Positions 10,014 to 20,501 of a stretch of DNA of 64,000 nt are shown here, piece after piece. The position numbers were made by a program, and so were the translations under genes. Each line of letters starts with the position of its first letter. Within the stretch, counting starts at the first letter, position 1. Location: NCBI GenBank assembly GCA_001599755.1, contig BCHX01000001.1, positions 2,914,001 through 2,978,000 of the forward strand. The letters run 5' to 3'. The notes under the pieces were generated by a model, which searched no databases, was not told the DNA's origin, and saw only the letters and a program-made list of their open reading frames with translations. Origin of the DNA: Gliomastix tumulicola. Lineage: Eukaryota; Ascomycota; Sordariomycetes; Hypocreales; Bionectriaceae.

Positions 10014-10144
10014 TGAGTCAGGACGAATGAACATCGTGAATACAACCAGCTCTTCCTGAAGATACAGAGTACTTGGGTGGAGGCTTCCAAGGCAGCAGTG
10101 GACATCTGAGTCACATGAAGGAACATTGCCACAGAGTTGACTCA
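10014..10144. promoter_or_regulatory. Cluster of three TGASTCA (bZIP, AP-1/Gcn4 type) sites upstream of U2
   Basis: Perfect 7-mers TGAGTCA (10014-10020), TGAGTCA (10107-10113) and TGACTCA (10138-10144) lie 258-390 bp upstream of the U2 5' end. Chance expectation is about one such site per 8 kb. The motif is the classic site of Gcn4/CPC1 and AP-1 factors; a role here is inference. The whole gap from 9757 to 10551 (795 bp) holds no convincing gene. Confidence 0.45.
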
Positions 10145-10551
10145 TCAGAGGCAACTGGTAAGCAAGGCGAGAACCCAATGACTCCAACTGGTATTATTGA
10201 ACACCTGAATGCAGCATCGACGCGCACTCTGTTAGGTCTAATGCCCACCTAGTCAATAGTGATACTACACTGGAACACTATCCTGCCTGCGTTCGAAGAG
10301 TAAAAAAAGCCAGAGAATCAACAATGTGACACATGTACCCAGCCAGCCTGCCCATGCCTTTGAGCCCTTGAGCACCATATGCGCCGCCGTCCCTCAGCAA
10401 CGATTGTGACCATCCCCATATATACTGCGACGGTATGATGCTCTCTCTGATAAAAAATCACATGCTCCCTGGCAATCCCGATGAGCAGCCTGCTGAACCA
10501 TCCCCAACGCCGGTATCATTAAACTACAACCAAAAAAAAAGAAACTCCGTT

Positions 10552-12025
10552 TTAATCCTCCACGAGCTCACCCTCCTCGTCCTCAGAGTGTCTCGCCCGT
10601 TTCTCGGCTCGGTCCGCGTCTGCGTTGGACGTATCCAGCTCCGCCTCCTTCCTCTTAGTTGGGGACCTCGGGGCGAAGCTTTCGTTCGTGGGCCGGCCTT
10701 GCGAGGACGGATCGGTGCTGCGATCATTCATCTCCTCGTCGCGGTCACCGCCGCCATTCACCCGTGGGCTGCGACTTCGCCTGTCGACCTCCATGGGCGT
10801 AGGGGCGTTGGACGGTGATGTCTCCTCCTGCTGACTGGCCAGAGTGTCGCCACGTCTTCTAGATACCTCCAGGTCGAACGCGGGTGACGGCAGCGACGGG
10901 TTCTGCTTTCTAAGCGGGTTCTCCGTGTAAAACTGCCGCATCACCTCGATGGCCCTGGCGCACCGGTCCTCGTCCCCCTTTAGATACTTCCACCACGGGT
11001 CGCGTTCGATGTCGTCGATGGGCTGATTGGTATGGACGCTCGCGAAGAAGATCGAGGCAATGGCGACGTCCCGAGCCTCGATCATGAGTGGCAGTGCCGT
11101 CAGGCACGCATCGTTGCAGAATGCCCACGCCGCCTGTCTGAGGTGCTTGTTGTGCACGATGTCGAGCTGTCCTAGGAGCTCGAAGAGGTGCCGATATGGG
11201 TTGTCGATCATGAGATCGAATGTGAGCTGTTCGAGCATGACTTCTTCATAAGTGAGAATGCTATCCCTCCATCTCCAATATTCCTTACTCTGCTCGTCTA
11301 TGATGAGCTTGGCATTCTTCTGGGCGACCTTTGCAACTGCGATTATGATATCCTTCGTCTTACGGCAGTTCTCCTCGGTCTTATTCGCTAGGAAAAGCGC
11401 AGTAGCCGCAATATTCTGGGAAGCCACAGATTAGCCGACCTGACCCGTGATGATGGCTGAACCACATAGCGTCGGCAAACGCGAAGCCGTGTCGCAAGCA
11501 CACTGGCAGCTCTGACATGGAATAACTCACGTAATGGTGTATGCCGCCCTTCTCTTGCACCATGCTCCATCGCATGTAGAACCTGTGAAAGAAGACACCG
11601 GCGACCCACAGAGTGATCTGCGGCAGGTCCAGCATCACGCCGGCCTGGTATATGAAGTTGACCCCCTTCGCGCGGCGAAGCCTCTCCTCCGCCGGCGACA
11701 CGCCGTCCAGTATCGTCGGCGTGCTGTGTATCTCCTCCGTCGAGAACGACCACTGATTCATGCTGGCTAGCGATGAGGTCTGCGTGCTGGACTGGGCTGG
11801 CGACGTGTGCTGCGACGACGGCGGCGGCGGCGGCTCCTTTTGCGTCGCGGGCCGTCCCTGGAGTCGCGGGGGCGAGGAGCGGTTGTGGTGAGGCGGCGTC
11901 GGCACGGCAGGAGGCACCTCCCTCCGCCGGGCTGGCGAGCGCGACGGGCGGTCCTGTCGCGATGGAGGCGCTACTGGCGGTTGGTAACCTTCCCGTTGAG
12001 GGCGGTATCGGTCGATGGATGCCAT
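10552..12025 (-). CDS. pch1: Cyclin of the P-TEFb/CDK12 class (Pch1/cyclin K/Bur2-like)
   Basis: Two exons (11531-12025, 10552-11415) give 452 residues. The N-terminal 110 residues are Pro/Ser/Arg-rich and disordered. The first cyclin box follows (FIYQAGVMLDL..., then HHY joined by splicing to NIAATALFLANKTEENCRK), and the second continues through FELLGQLDIVHNKHLRQAAW. The match to cyclin K, T and L proteins is strongest with S. pombe Pch1, the partner of Cdk9, which phosphorylates RNA polymerase II and Spt5. The C-terminal tail is acidic and Arg/Ser-rich with a basic patch (SPTKRKE) that may be a nuclear signal. The intron is about 115 nt. An assignment to the Ctk2 or cyclin L group is less likely but not excluded. 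Confidence 0.85.
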
Positions 12026-12847
12026 TCTCGTCAAATGCTTGTCGGATCGACTTTTGACTTCGCAAGGCGACGGAGACGGGTCATGGGGAACGGACTGTGA
12101 GTGGCGAAACGAGGGTGATTTTTTTTTCGGTCGTCGTTCGATCGAACAAAGGAATGGCACAGGCGACGGGTGGGAGAGGTCGGGGAGGCTCGCTGTCTAT
12201 CTCAGGTCGAAAGAAATGAGGTCACCTGACCCAGTGTCACCCAAAACTCAGCAGGCCCAGCGGTGGCGTGGAAACTGTGTGGCGACTTCTAGCAAGTGAC
12301 AAAAACTGCCGACGCAGCACCCTGAGCGCCTGTTTAACGACCGATTGAGAAGCTGAGAAATTACAAAAAAGACAATAACTGGTATGCTGCCAACATATTA
12401 AGGATCTTCTAGTGTACCCAGATCTAACAAAATACCGTTTGTCGTGCGCGTTGTGAAAGGCGACATGTCTGGAAGGTGACCATGAAGGAATGACTTTTGT
12501 GTCACCCCTCGCTAACAACGGCAAACTTGCCGCTATTGTATCCTGGAAACATCCGCGCCCGGTCGAAAGAAGACTTTAGTCACAGGACCATACAATCTGG
12601 GTGTGCACCTTATATGTGGCTCACGTTTTTCTTCCACTACGTACTTGGGCCGGTCATGGCGCAAGACGGAGTTTTAGCAATGCAAACATGTGCTGCGTAA
12701 ATAACGATTAGCTTATCTTGGGTGGTTTTGACAGTCCCACAGCCCTGGTCCTTGGATTTCGGGTATCTCGAATTGGTTCCCAAGTGTCAGTCGAAGTGGT
12801 CCCTAGAATACTAGTTTTACATGACACATCACATATCCATACAGCCA
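12026..12847. other. Intergenic between cyclin and PRP4, with a sequence segment shared with 39.9 kb
   Basis: No gene seen. The segment 12573-12640 shares three ordered blocks with 39909-39957 (listed separately). The rest is the cyclin promoter and the PRP4 3' flank. Confidence 0.5.
12573..12640 (+). repeat. Segment similar to 39909-39957
   Basis: Shared blocks in the same order are a 20-mer with 3 mismatches (12573-12592 against 39909-39928), TATGTGGCTC (12613-12622 against 39931-39940) and TTTCTTCCACTAC (12628-12640 against 39945-39957). The spacer between blocks 1 and 2 is 20 nt here and 2 nt there. Origin is unknown; a decayed dispersed repeat is possible. Confidence 0.5.
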
Positions 12848-14410
12848 TCAAATACCCTCTCCGTCATTTCGGCCCCAGAGCTTGACCGTTCTGTCATGTC
12901 CTCCGCTAACAATCCATTTCCCATCCCTGCTGTAGTCGACGCTGGCGACAGGGCCTGTGTGGGCGTTCAGGGTTTGAATGTGAGTCCAGTCGTCGGCCGA
13001 GAAGATCTTGACTGTCTTGTCGAAACCGCTCGACACGACAAACGTTCCGGACTTCTTGGGGATCTGTGCCCCGTTCTCGTCCTTGCCCGGCGGGACTCCT
13101 TCAAGAACGTCATCTAAGCCCTTGAACCAACGCATATCCGAAATCGCACTGGAGTGAGCACCGATGCCGCCTGTCCTCTGCACTTTGCGAACATCCCAGC
13201 ACTTGATCCACCCATCAGCCGAGGCTGATAGTACCCGGTGCCCGTCTGGACTCCAATCAAGCGCATGAATGGGCTTGATATGACCGTCGAGGTGGCCGTC
13301 TAGGATCATGACTGTTCTCCCTGACCTCAGGTCCCATACCCTACCGATGCTGTCTAGTCCGGCGGTGGCCAGTAGCGATCCGTCCATGTTGAAGCTGAGG
13401 GCGTAAACCCCCCTGGAGTGTCCCTCCTGTAGAACTAACTCGGATGTCGATTCAACATCCCATAGCCTCCAAGATGTATCCTCCGATGCTGATGCGAGGT
13501 ACTTGCCCGACGGGTGGAATTCCACGCGGCAGACTCTCTGCGAGTGTCCCTGAAGGCTGGCTAGAGGGGTGTCTTGCGCAAGGGACCACAGATGGATCGA
13601 GCCCTCAGCGCCCCCCGAGGCGAGATTGACCGATTCTGCTGATACGCCACGCTCGGGTAGCGTGGCGCCCGGAAACCATGATATGCCGCTGATCTTGTTG
13701 GTATGGCCTCGCAGGTTGATCTTCTCGTTAAGTGTGGGGATCTCCAGGAGCTTTACTTGGCCGCCCCAGTTACCAACAGCAACAAGCTCGCCGTTTGGTG
13801 ATATTCTCGTCATGCTAACGTGGCGCTCCCCAACCGTCTGACTGCCCTGTAGCTCGAACGCTTGCAGCCGCTCCTTTATCTCCTTCCGGAACTTGACGTG
13901 CGTCCGTAACGGTATCGATGATTCGGCCTTTTGGAAGGCAAGTCGTCGCTTCGTTCGGGGGAGCGAGTACTTTGCTAGGCTTATGCGGGCCTCGAGCAGG
14001 TTCTGGCCTCCTGGGGAGTAGAATTCCTCCTCGTTTTCTCCTGCCTCTTCCTCGTCCTCTGCATCCTCCATTGTGATGTCGCCGTTCTCCAGACCAGTCA
14101 TCTCGGCCTGGATGGTGAGAAGCTCTCGAAGTCGATCGCGCCGGTCCGCAGGCCCCTCCACGAAGAGCGTGATGGGCTCGCCCATCTCTCTCAGCTTTGT
14201 CCGTACTCGTGTATCGTCGGTCGGAACAACCATCGTCGCTGCTAGTCGTTTGCGGCTGAACTGTCCGAGGATGGCGGATGCCTTCTCCGATGCGACGCCA
14301 GCGACGCCGGACGGCATATCGTAGTCATGGTCTGTGGGAAGCTCGTCGAGGGTCATGCCCTCGGGCGAGTTGGCCTCCTCGACGTAGGCCTGTCGCGACG
14401 GGTGCATCAT
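12848..14410 (-). CDS. PRP4: U4/U6 small nuclear ribonucleoprotein PRP4 (WD40)
   Basis: A single exon of 520 residues. The N-terminal half holds the SFM (splicing factor motif) region, VPTDDTRVRTKLREMGEPIT with LFVEGPADRRDRLR after it (about residues 62-96), diagnostic for PRP4. The C-terminal part (about 190-520) is a seven-bladed WD40 propeller with clear WD ends such as ISWFPG, IHLW, WRLWD, GRVWD, IKCWD, VKIF and VKLWG. PRP4 binds PRP3 in the U4/U6 snRNP of the tri-snRNP. The tandem ATGs at 14405-14410 fit the family start, and an in-frame stop lies just upstream. It lies between the U2 gene and the kinase genes; LSM8, U2 and PRP4 are all splicing genes within 6.3 kb. Confidence 0.96.
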   Translation of the reverse strand: MMHPSRQAYVEEANSPEGMTLDELPTDHDYDMPSGVAGVASEKASAILGQFSRKRLAATMVVPTDDTRVRTKLREMGEPITLFVEGPADRRDRLRELLTIQAEMTGLENGDITMEDAEDEEEAGENEEEFYSPGGQNLLEARISLAKYSLPRTKRRLAFQKAESSIPLRTHVKFRKEIKERLQAFELQGSQTVGERHVSMTRISPNGELVAVGNWGGQVKLLEIPTLNEKINLRGHTNKISGISWFPGATLPERGVSAESVNLASGGAEGSIHLWSLAQDTPLASLQGHSQRVCRVEFHPSGKYLASASEDTSWRLWDVESTSELVLQEGHSRGVYALSFNMDGSLLATAGLDSIGRVWDLRSGRTVMILDGHLDGHIKPIHALDWSPDGHRVLSASADGWIKCWDVRKVQRTGGIGAHSSAISDMRWFKGLDDVLEGVPPGKDENGAQIPKKSGTFVVSSGFDKTVKIFSADDWTHIQTLNAHTGPVASVDYSRDGKWIVSGGHDRTVKLWGRNDGEGI

Positions 14411-16084
14411 CTTGGCGAAGGACTCTCGGTGGCCGAATTATGTGTCTTTGTGTAGGACGAGTGTCTTCTCGTCGAGATCGAAATTAAGCATTAATCATGG
14501 CGCGGGTTATTCTCAAGCTGCGCGAGATTCGAGGTGCTGAATGCGCAAAGAAAAGAAGATCTGAAGATTGGAGAAGCGTTGACTTTGGAGCTAGCTTTGG
14601 CCCCATCACAATTTTCCTTGTTGGTAAGGCTGGCAAGGCTAGCCAATGACGGCCAAAAATACTGGGACAATGCGACGCGTCTTTGTCTGGTGCTATTGGA
14701 ATGTTACCCCGGCATCGTTGAATAAATTACCACCTACGTCGCACGCGCCAAGACTTAATATGAGAAAGGCGCATCTTATTGTTCTTTCCGATCTTTGGAG
14801 AACATGCTATTCTTGATTATTACCGTAGCATCGCGTGGTGGTGCTTTTTGNCTCCCCCGCCACTTTAGCGACTTCGGGACGTCGCCTTAGCGGTCGGGTC
14901 TTCAGCCGCCCTAGAACAGGTACCCGTGAGCCAACACCAAGACTGCAGATTGCCATCCATTCCAAGGCCGAGACCTGCAGCAAACTCGTGATACTGATAT
15001 TTTGCGAAATGCATGTTTTCTCGTCCTAATTGCCACACTCGGATGATGAAAATCCGGTCTGCAGAACCTCGCTGTATCCTCGGCGCATAAAATCCTTAAC
15101 CATGATTTTCCCGGCTGAGGTGGTCAGCTTGGCGTCATCAGCTGGCGCAGGTGGGGTGGTATAGGGCTTTCAGGTCGCCCAACGATGTCATCGAGGACTC
15201 ATTTTGTGGTTCGGGGTGGTGCCCTGGGATCCCTGGAGAAATGCATTTCCCCAGTGCTGGGACGAATCTGCTGAGCCATCGATGGCAAATAAAATCCTCC
15301 CGCGGGGATGGAGGCGCATTATGGGAGTCTGGACGCTCGTCAGTCTGTCAGGCTCCGGAGCTGCTCCATGAGGATCCCGGAGTCTCACTTGAGATTGGTC
15401 GCAGCCCCAGCGGCTCCAGCCCACGCAGGGGCTGGTACGTACCTGCAAGTTTTTCAGCCTCGGTGACCAATCACAGCGCTCCCGCGCCACACGCTTGGAC
15501 AGATCGGGGCCAATCAAAGGCTCACTAAAAGTGTAGTCGCACTTCCAGGCATGTGAATCGGTTAGGGTTTTTTTTGCCATGCCTTCCCGAAAAAGAAAAC
15601 GGTACATCTGTTCAGTATTGCCCCGCCACCTTTCCGCCATGTACTTTCTCCGTGTCCCCCTTGGGGCTCGTTTTTCTTACTTCCTCCCTTTCAAGTTCCT
15701 TACGAATACACCAGCTTGGTGCAAATCGCAATCCTTGAACCATTACCAAGAACAAGTCAAACGATCCCGCGTCCGTCACGAAAGCGTTGCCAAATGCATA
15801 TACATCAGCCCTTCGCCACCAAATCGTCTTTCTTTCGCTTCCAGATGCGTATTGCCCGTTACTACGATACCCAGCGTCACCACGATCTCGACGCGCGCAG
15901 AGACTCAGAGCGACGACGAGGCACTCCTTGAACGAGTCGCCCACCCCCTGTTCTATTTTGCGCAGTCTCGTCAGGCTGCCGGCGAGTGAGCACGTCTGGA
16001 GGGGCTCACTCCCGAACTACTTGGAGGGAAAAAAAATCTTCACCGAGGCGGGATATCGCGCAAGGGGCGCACAGAGAAACAAAG
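14411..16084. other. Divergent intergenic region, PRP4 and Psk1-like kinase promoters
   Basis: About 1.7 kb without a recognisable gene. It carries one unresolved base (14851) and two CCAAT boxes (15467-15471 and 15510-15514) about 0.6 kb before the kinase start. Pyrimidine-rich tracts near 15550-15700 could be its leader. An in-frame upstream ATG at 15986 would add 33 residues to the kinase. Confidence 0.5.
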
Positions 16085-17557
16085 ATGACCGTCGCCCGCC
16101 TTGCTCCCGTCGCCGTCACTACGGTGCGAGGCTTCCATACGACGCCGCCGGTCTCTGGGGACGAGGATTCCGACCATGGCCACGCCGATACTCCGAAGCG
16201 ACGAGCCCATCGTCTCAACGATGTCGTCAGTGCCAACTGCAGCCCGACGCTCCGAACTGCGGCGCATTCGCCGGCTGCATCGGGCATCTCTCAGTTGAGG
16301 ATGCAGATGGAGCCACTCAGTCTGGACGACAGTGCATCAACACCTCCGATGTCCCGGATTGGAAGCCGGGACAGCCAGCAGAGCGAGGCCAAGAGCTCAG
16401 GCTACGAGACTAGCGGCACCAGCTATGAGGTCCACCTGGGGGACGACTTCGTCAGTGATAGTGTCCGCGAGCGCAACCCCTTCACGAGCCCCCCCGAGGG
16501 CGGTCTCAAGCCGAACAGGAAGATGACGGCGAACGATTTCGACACGCTCCGTTGTCTCGGCAAGGGAACCTACGGCACCGTGCTCCTGGTCAAGCAACGT
16601 GCCACCGGCAGACTGTATGCCCAGAAGCAGTTTAAGAAGGCATCTGTGGTCGTGCACAAGAAGCTCGTCGAACAGACCAAGACCGAGAGGCAAATCCTAG
16701 AGTCGATAAACAGGCATCCGTTTATCGTCAAACTGTACTATGCCTTCCAGGATCAGGAGAAGCTTTACCTGATCCTCGAGTACGGACAAGGCGGCGAGCT
16801 CTTCACTCACCTCAGCACGGAGAAGATGTTCTCCGAGCCTGTGGCCGCCTTCTACATGGCCGAGATGCTCGTCGCCATCTCGCACCTTCACAACGATCTC
16901 GGTATCATCTACCGAGACATGAAGCCCGAGAACTGCCTCTTGGACGCCGACGGCCACCTCCTGCTGACTGACTTTGGTCTGTCCAAGGTCTCTGCCGAGC
17001 CGACAGATGCCTGCAACTCCATTCTGGGGACCGTCGAGTACATGGCTCCCGAGGTCATCCTCGGAAAGAAGTACGGCAAGGCTGTCGACTGGTGGTCGTT
17101 CGGCGCCCTCGGCTACGACCTGATGACGGGGAACCCGCCGTTCCGCGGCGGCAACAACGCCAAAATCCAGGAGAACATTGTGAAGCAGAAGCTCACACTG
17201 CCCTACTTCCTCAGCCCAGACGCCAAGGACCTGCTCACCAGACTCCTGCGCAAGGACCCTAGCAAGCGCCTCGGAGCGGGAGGACTGAAGGACCTGCAGA
17301 CCATCAAGAAGCACAGGTTCTTCCGCAAGATCGACTGGCAGAAGCTCGAGGCGCGAGAGCTCGAACCCCCTATCCAGCCCATGATCACCGATCCAGAGCT
17401 CGCAGAGAACTTCTCCCCCGAGTTTACCGAGCTGTCGCTCAGCCCCCCCATTGATAGTGGCTATATGAGCGCCCAGGATGACGTGTTTGGGGGCTTCAGC
17501 TTCGTGGCATCATCAAGCCTCCTGGAGGCTGAGGGCTTCCCCTTCCCTACGGGCTAA
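16085..17557 (+). CDS. psk1: AGC-family serine/threonine kinase, S6K group (Psk1-like)
   Basis: 490 residues from the Met at 16085 (523 if the in-frame ATG at 15986 is used; context and lack of conservation upstream favour 16085). The disordered N-terminus is Ser-rich. The kinase domain starts near residue 152 with GKGTYGTV, then AQKQF (ATP-binding Lys), YRDMKPEN (catalytic loop), DFG, and a T-loop NSILGTVEYMAPE whose phospho-site is Ser312. The AGC C-tail ends in a hydrophobic motif FGGFSF (Ser472). The Ser in the T-loop matches S. pombe Psk1, a TORC1-dependent S6 kinase. A second S6K-type kinase, Sch9, lies 5.4 kb downstream. Intronless. Confidence 0.88.
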   Translation: MTVARLAPVAVTTVRGFHTTPPVSGDEDSDHGHADTPKRRAHRLNDVVSANCSPTLRTAAHSPAASGISQLRMQMEPLSLDDSASTPPMSRIGSRDSQQSEAKSSGYETSGTSYEVHLGDDFVSDSVRERNPFTSPPEGGLKPNRKMTANDFDTLRCLGKGTYGTVLLVKQRATGRLYAQKQFKKASVVVHKKLVEQTKTERQILESINRHPFIVKLYYAFQDQEKLYLILEYGQGGELFTHLSTEKMFSEPVAAFYMAEMLVAISHLHNDLGIIYRDMKPENCLLDADGHLLLTDFGLSKVSAEPTDACNSILGTVEYMAPEVILGKKYGKAVDWWSFGALGYDLMTGNPPFRGGNNAKIQENIVKQKLTLPYFLSPDAKDLLTRLLRKDPSKRLGAGGLKDLQTIKKHRFFRKIDWQKLEARELEPPIQPMITDPELAENFSPEFTELSLSPPIDSGYMSAQDDVFGGFSFVASSSLLEAEGFPFPTG

Positions 17558-18239
17558 GATCTCGCGTGGGGCTGTATTCTGCTTCTCCCTCTTCCTTTTT
17601 TTTATTTATTTTCCTTTGGGGAAATCGACCGGGGTCTTTTTAGTCGGTCTGGAGTTTAGCTTGGTCCTGGGGTTCTTTTTTGGGACCTCGGGCGGACACG
17701 AGAACTATGAGCGTTACGAATTCCCTGCGCCAGCGGCTGATTATAGCAGGCATATCATTTTTGGAGAGGCGTTCTAGCCCGCCTGGAAGGACGGCGGATT
17801 GGGTTTTTTTCTTTCTTTCTTTTTATAGGGGACTTGTCCTCAGATACCATGACCTCCCACACAGTCAGGGATGCGTGCGGAGTGGATGCCGTGTAGGCTT
17901 GAATATATATACACGTGTAGAATAGATAGCGTCTACTAATGCAAGACGTCGAAGCTACGGTCTGCTGATGACATATCAATCATCCCTCATTCGTTGTTGG
18001 TGATCCGAGGCCTCCAGCTAGTGATGTGAATACTGATAAGTGAACCCTGGGGAAGGGCGGCCGCGCAAGCGGATTGAGGCTGTGTTCAACCTGTGCTGAT
18101 GCAGTGACAGGCTTGGCCAGGGTTGGTAGGTGTACAACCTATGCCTATAGTAGTAGTAGGTACAAGGTAAGGTAGGTGCTAGCTCTTTCGATAGCCGGGC
18201 CCGACCCAAGGAAGTCCATTCATCCGGTGCTAGCTTTCA

Positions 18240-18254
18240 AGGACATCTTGTCCT
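18240..18254. repeat. Small perfect hairpin
   Basis: AGGACA-TCT-TGTCCT, a 6-bp stem with a 3-nt loop, lies 127 bp before the larger hairpin at 18381. Possible structured RNA; no other support. Confidence 0.3.
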
Positions 18255-18380
18255 AGCGGCCGCCGGATAGATTGACCGCTCCGATCCCATTCATCGTCGA
18301 AGCATCACATAATCCACGAACAGGGCGATGCCCAGCCCCCAAACTTGGCAGGTATGAATGAGGAACATTGTTTCGAAAGC

Positions 18381-18420
18381 CTCGTCACGCAAAGCCTCGG
18401 GTGCGTGACGAGTTTTTTTT
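18381..18420 (+). other. Perfect 10-bp inverted repeat followed by a T8 run
   Basis: CTCGTCACGC (18381-18390) and its exact complement GCGTGACGAG (18403-18412) flank a 12-nt loop, immediately followed by eight T (18413-18420). The layout resembles a transcript 3' end for RNA polymerase III (a T-run) with a hairpin. I found no clear A or B box upstream, so an RNA gene is only a possibility. Confidence 0.35.
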
Positions 18421-18834
18421 AAACGAGTCCCCGACGTCACACACCCAATCTCTACGGTGGTTGCACAAGCACGAGGGAGGAGCGTCTTCTCGTCACCGAC
18501 TTGGGCATATCCTGCGAAACGTGGTGACACCACACCCCTGCAGCGGCGACGAGAAATGTTTGTCCGAGTCTCGACACCAAGGAAGATGTGACGGTGGCTA
18601 TGCTAGCCCTACCCTTGCCCGAATCTTAGAAATGACAAAACGTCTAGACCCGTAGATCATCAATGACGGCCCTTTGTTTGCACTACTGCTACCGAAAACG
18701 ACATGCCGGGCCCACGACGCGTGGCTCCAGACGTACGTACCAAGCCGGTACTCGAGCGTATACAATGGCCTGTCAGTTGCCAAACCCAATCGCATAGCGG
18801 CACTTTGGGAGAAGCTACCCCACGCGGCGGCCGC

Positions 18835-18856
18835 CTCTCTCTCTCTCTCTCTCTCT
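18835..18856. repeat. (CT)11 microsatellite
   Basis: Eleven uninterrupted CT units about 280 bp before the DOMON protein start. Pyrimidine tracts are common in fungal promoters. Confidence 0.9.
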
Positions 18857-19133
18857 TGTCGCAGGACGCTTTTACCAGATGATGCAGAGAGTCGACCCCC
18901 CAAACAAGCTGGCTTCCCGATCGCCCCGGCTGTGTAGTATTAAACGGTGCTGGTGCCCGACTTCTTGAGTTGGGCTTGAGAAACTTCAGCATCGCCTCTC
19001 TCTAGCTCTTTGAACCTCCCCGCTGAGGTGAGAACCCAGACAGATTCCGTCGGCCGTCTTGTTCTATACAAGCTCTCGTCCTTATCTTGCTTGCGTATCG
19101 TTACCTTTTGACGGGGTCCGACCATCGCACGCT

Positions 19134-20501
19134 ATGAAGCTACCGGCTTTTCTTAGCGACGGGGTCCTCTCCATCGGCTTGGTCCTCGGTCTCTGTATGC
19201 CCAAACCTGCTAGCTTTAGGCTCCCATTAGAACACCCCCCTAACACTGTCTCGTTAGATGTCACAACTGTCTCCTCTGCGATCGTGTCCCACAGCACCGG
19301 CGAGTCGTCAGATATCCGCTTCCAATGGGCTGTGCCAGAAGCCTCGGCCAACTCGGGCTCAGGCAACGTCTACCTCCAACTCAATGCCCCGGACTCCTAC
19401 GCCTGGGTCGGCCTGGGCATCGGCCAGAGGATGAGCGGCGCCAAGATCTTCCTCATCTACCAGGACGGCAGCGGGAACGTGACGCTGAGCACCCGGGACG
19501 GCGTCGGCCACGTCGAGCCGCAGTACACGCAGAGGAGCGATGTCGTGCTGCTCGAAGGCTCCGAGGTGGCCAACGGCACGATGCGAGCGAACATCCGGTG
19601 TGGCCAGTGCGACAGCCTCGACCTCTCCGGGCCTAACGGCTGGATCACGGCGTGGAAGAGCGGGTCGTCCTTGGATAGCACGAGCCCCGAGGCCACGATC
19701 ACCGAGCACGATTCGGTGGATGTGTTCCGGGTCGACTTCTCCTCCGCCACTGTCAGCGCTGATTCGAACCATTTCTTGGGCAGCGAGAACACCGAGAGCA
19801 GTGGTGACGGCGGTGATAATGGTGGTAAAGGTGATAATGGCAACAGCAGTGGTGCAGTCGAGTCTTCTAGTGATAACTCAGGCACCATCGCTCTGACCCA
19901 CGGTATCATCATGACCATTGTCTTTGCTGGGCTGTACCCACTGGGGTCAACCCTTATGGTGCTCCTCGGCAAGTGGTATCTGCACGCAGCGTGGCAAGCT
20001 GTCGCATACTTGCTGATGTGGGCCGGCTTCGGCCTGGGTTACTGGTACTCCAATCGAGATGGCAACGTAAGTCAATCCAGCTTCGGCGTGGCCCATCTGA
20101 CCTCCTCTGCACTGCGCTGACACCGCCTGCCTACCTAGTTCTTCGACAACTTCCACACCGCAGCGGGAACCATCGTCGTCGCTCTGCTGGGGATCCAGCC
20201 CGTCTTCGGATGGGTTCACCACGCGCGCTTCCGCAAGGCCGGGTCGAGGGGCGTCTTTAGTCACATCCATATCTGGTACGGTCGCATCCTGATCGTCATC
20301 GGCATCGTCAACGGTGGCTTCGGTCTCCAGCTCGCGGGCGATGCGTCGGGTGCTTGGTTGATCGCGTACTGCGTCGTGTCTGCTGTCATCGTGCAGCTCT
20401 ACCTCGGCTCTATCGCCTTTGGCTTCTTCAGGCGGAGGAGAGAGGCGAAGAGGCAGCCAAAGGAGCGGGTATCGGAGACGCAGGAGACTGGCAGCTCGTA
20501 G
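19134..20501 (+). CDS. Secreted/membrane DOMON plus cytochrome b561 protein
   Basis: Two exons (19134-20066, 20139-20501) give 431 residues. A signal peptide (about 1-27) is followed by a DOMON domain of the cellobiose dehydrogenase cytochrome type (about 55-205) with the GIGQRMSGAKIF segment carrying the probable haem-ligand Met. A Ser/Gly/Asn/Asp-rich linker follows, then about five membrane helices of the cytochrome b561 type. Candidate haem His residues are in THGIIM, LHAAW, FHTAAG and HIHIWYG. Such proteins move electrons across the plasma membrane and may reduce extracellular metals or redox enzymes (family knowledge; the partner is unknown). The intron falls between two membrane helices. 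The start at 19134 is chosen for its signal peptide. The C-terminus is basic (RRRREAKRQ), as expected for a cytosolic tail. Confidence 0.9.

Larger units (their letters stand above)
17558..19133. other. Intergenic, kinase to DOMON gene
   Basis: About 1.6 kb with no protein gene seen. It contains T-rich 3' flank sequence, two short hairpins and a (CT)11 tract (both listed separately), a GGTGCTAGCT direct repeat (near 18174 and 18226), and the promoter of the DOMON gene. Confidence 0.5.

Noticed and set aside
15560..15575. TTAGGG next to a T run, telomere-like
   Set aside because: A single copy of the hexamer with no tandem array; not a telomere or interstitial telomere.
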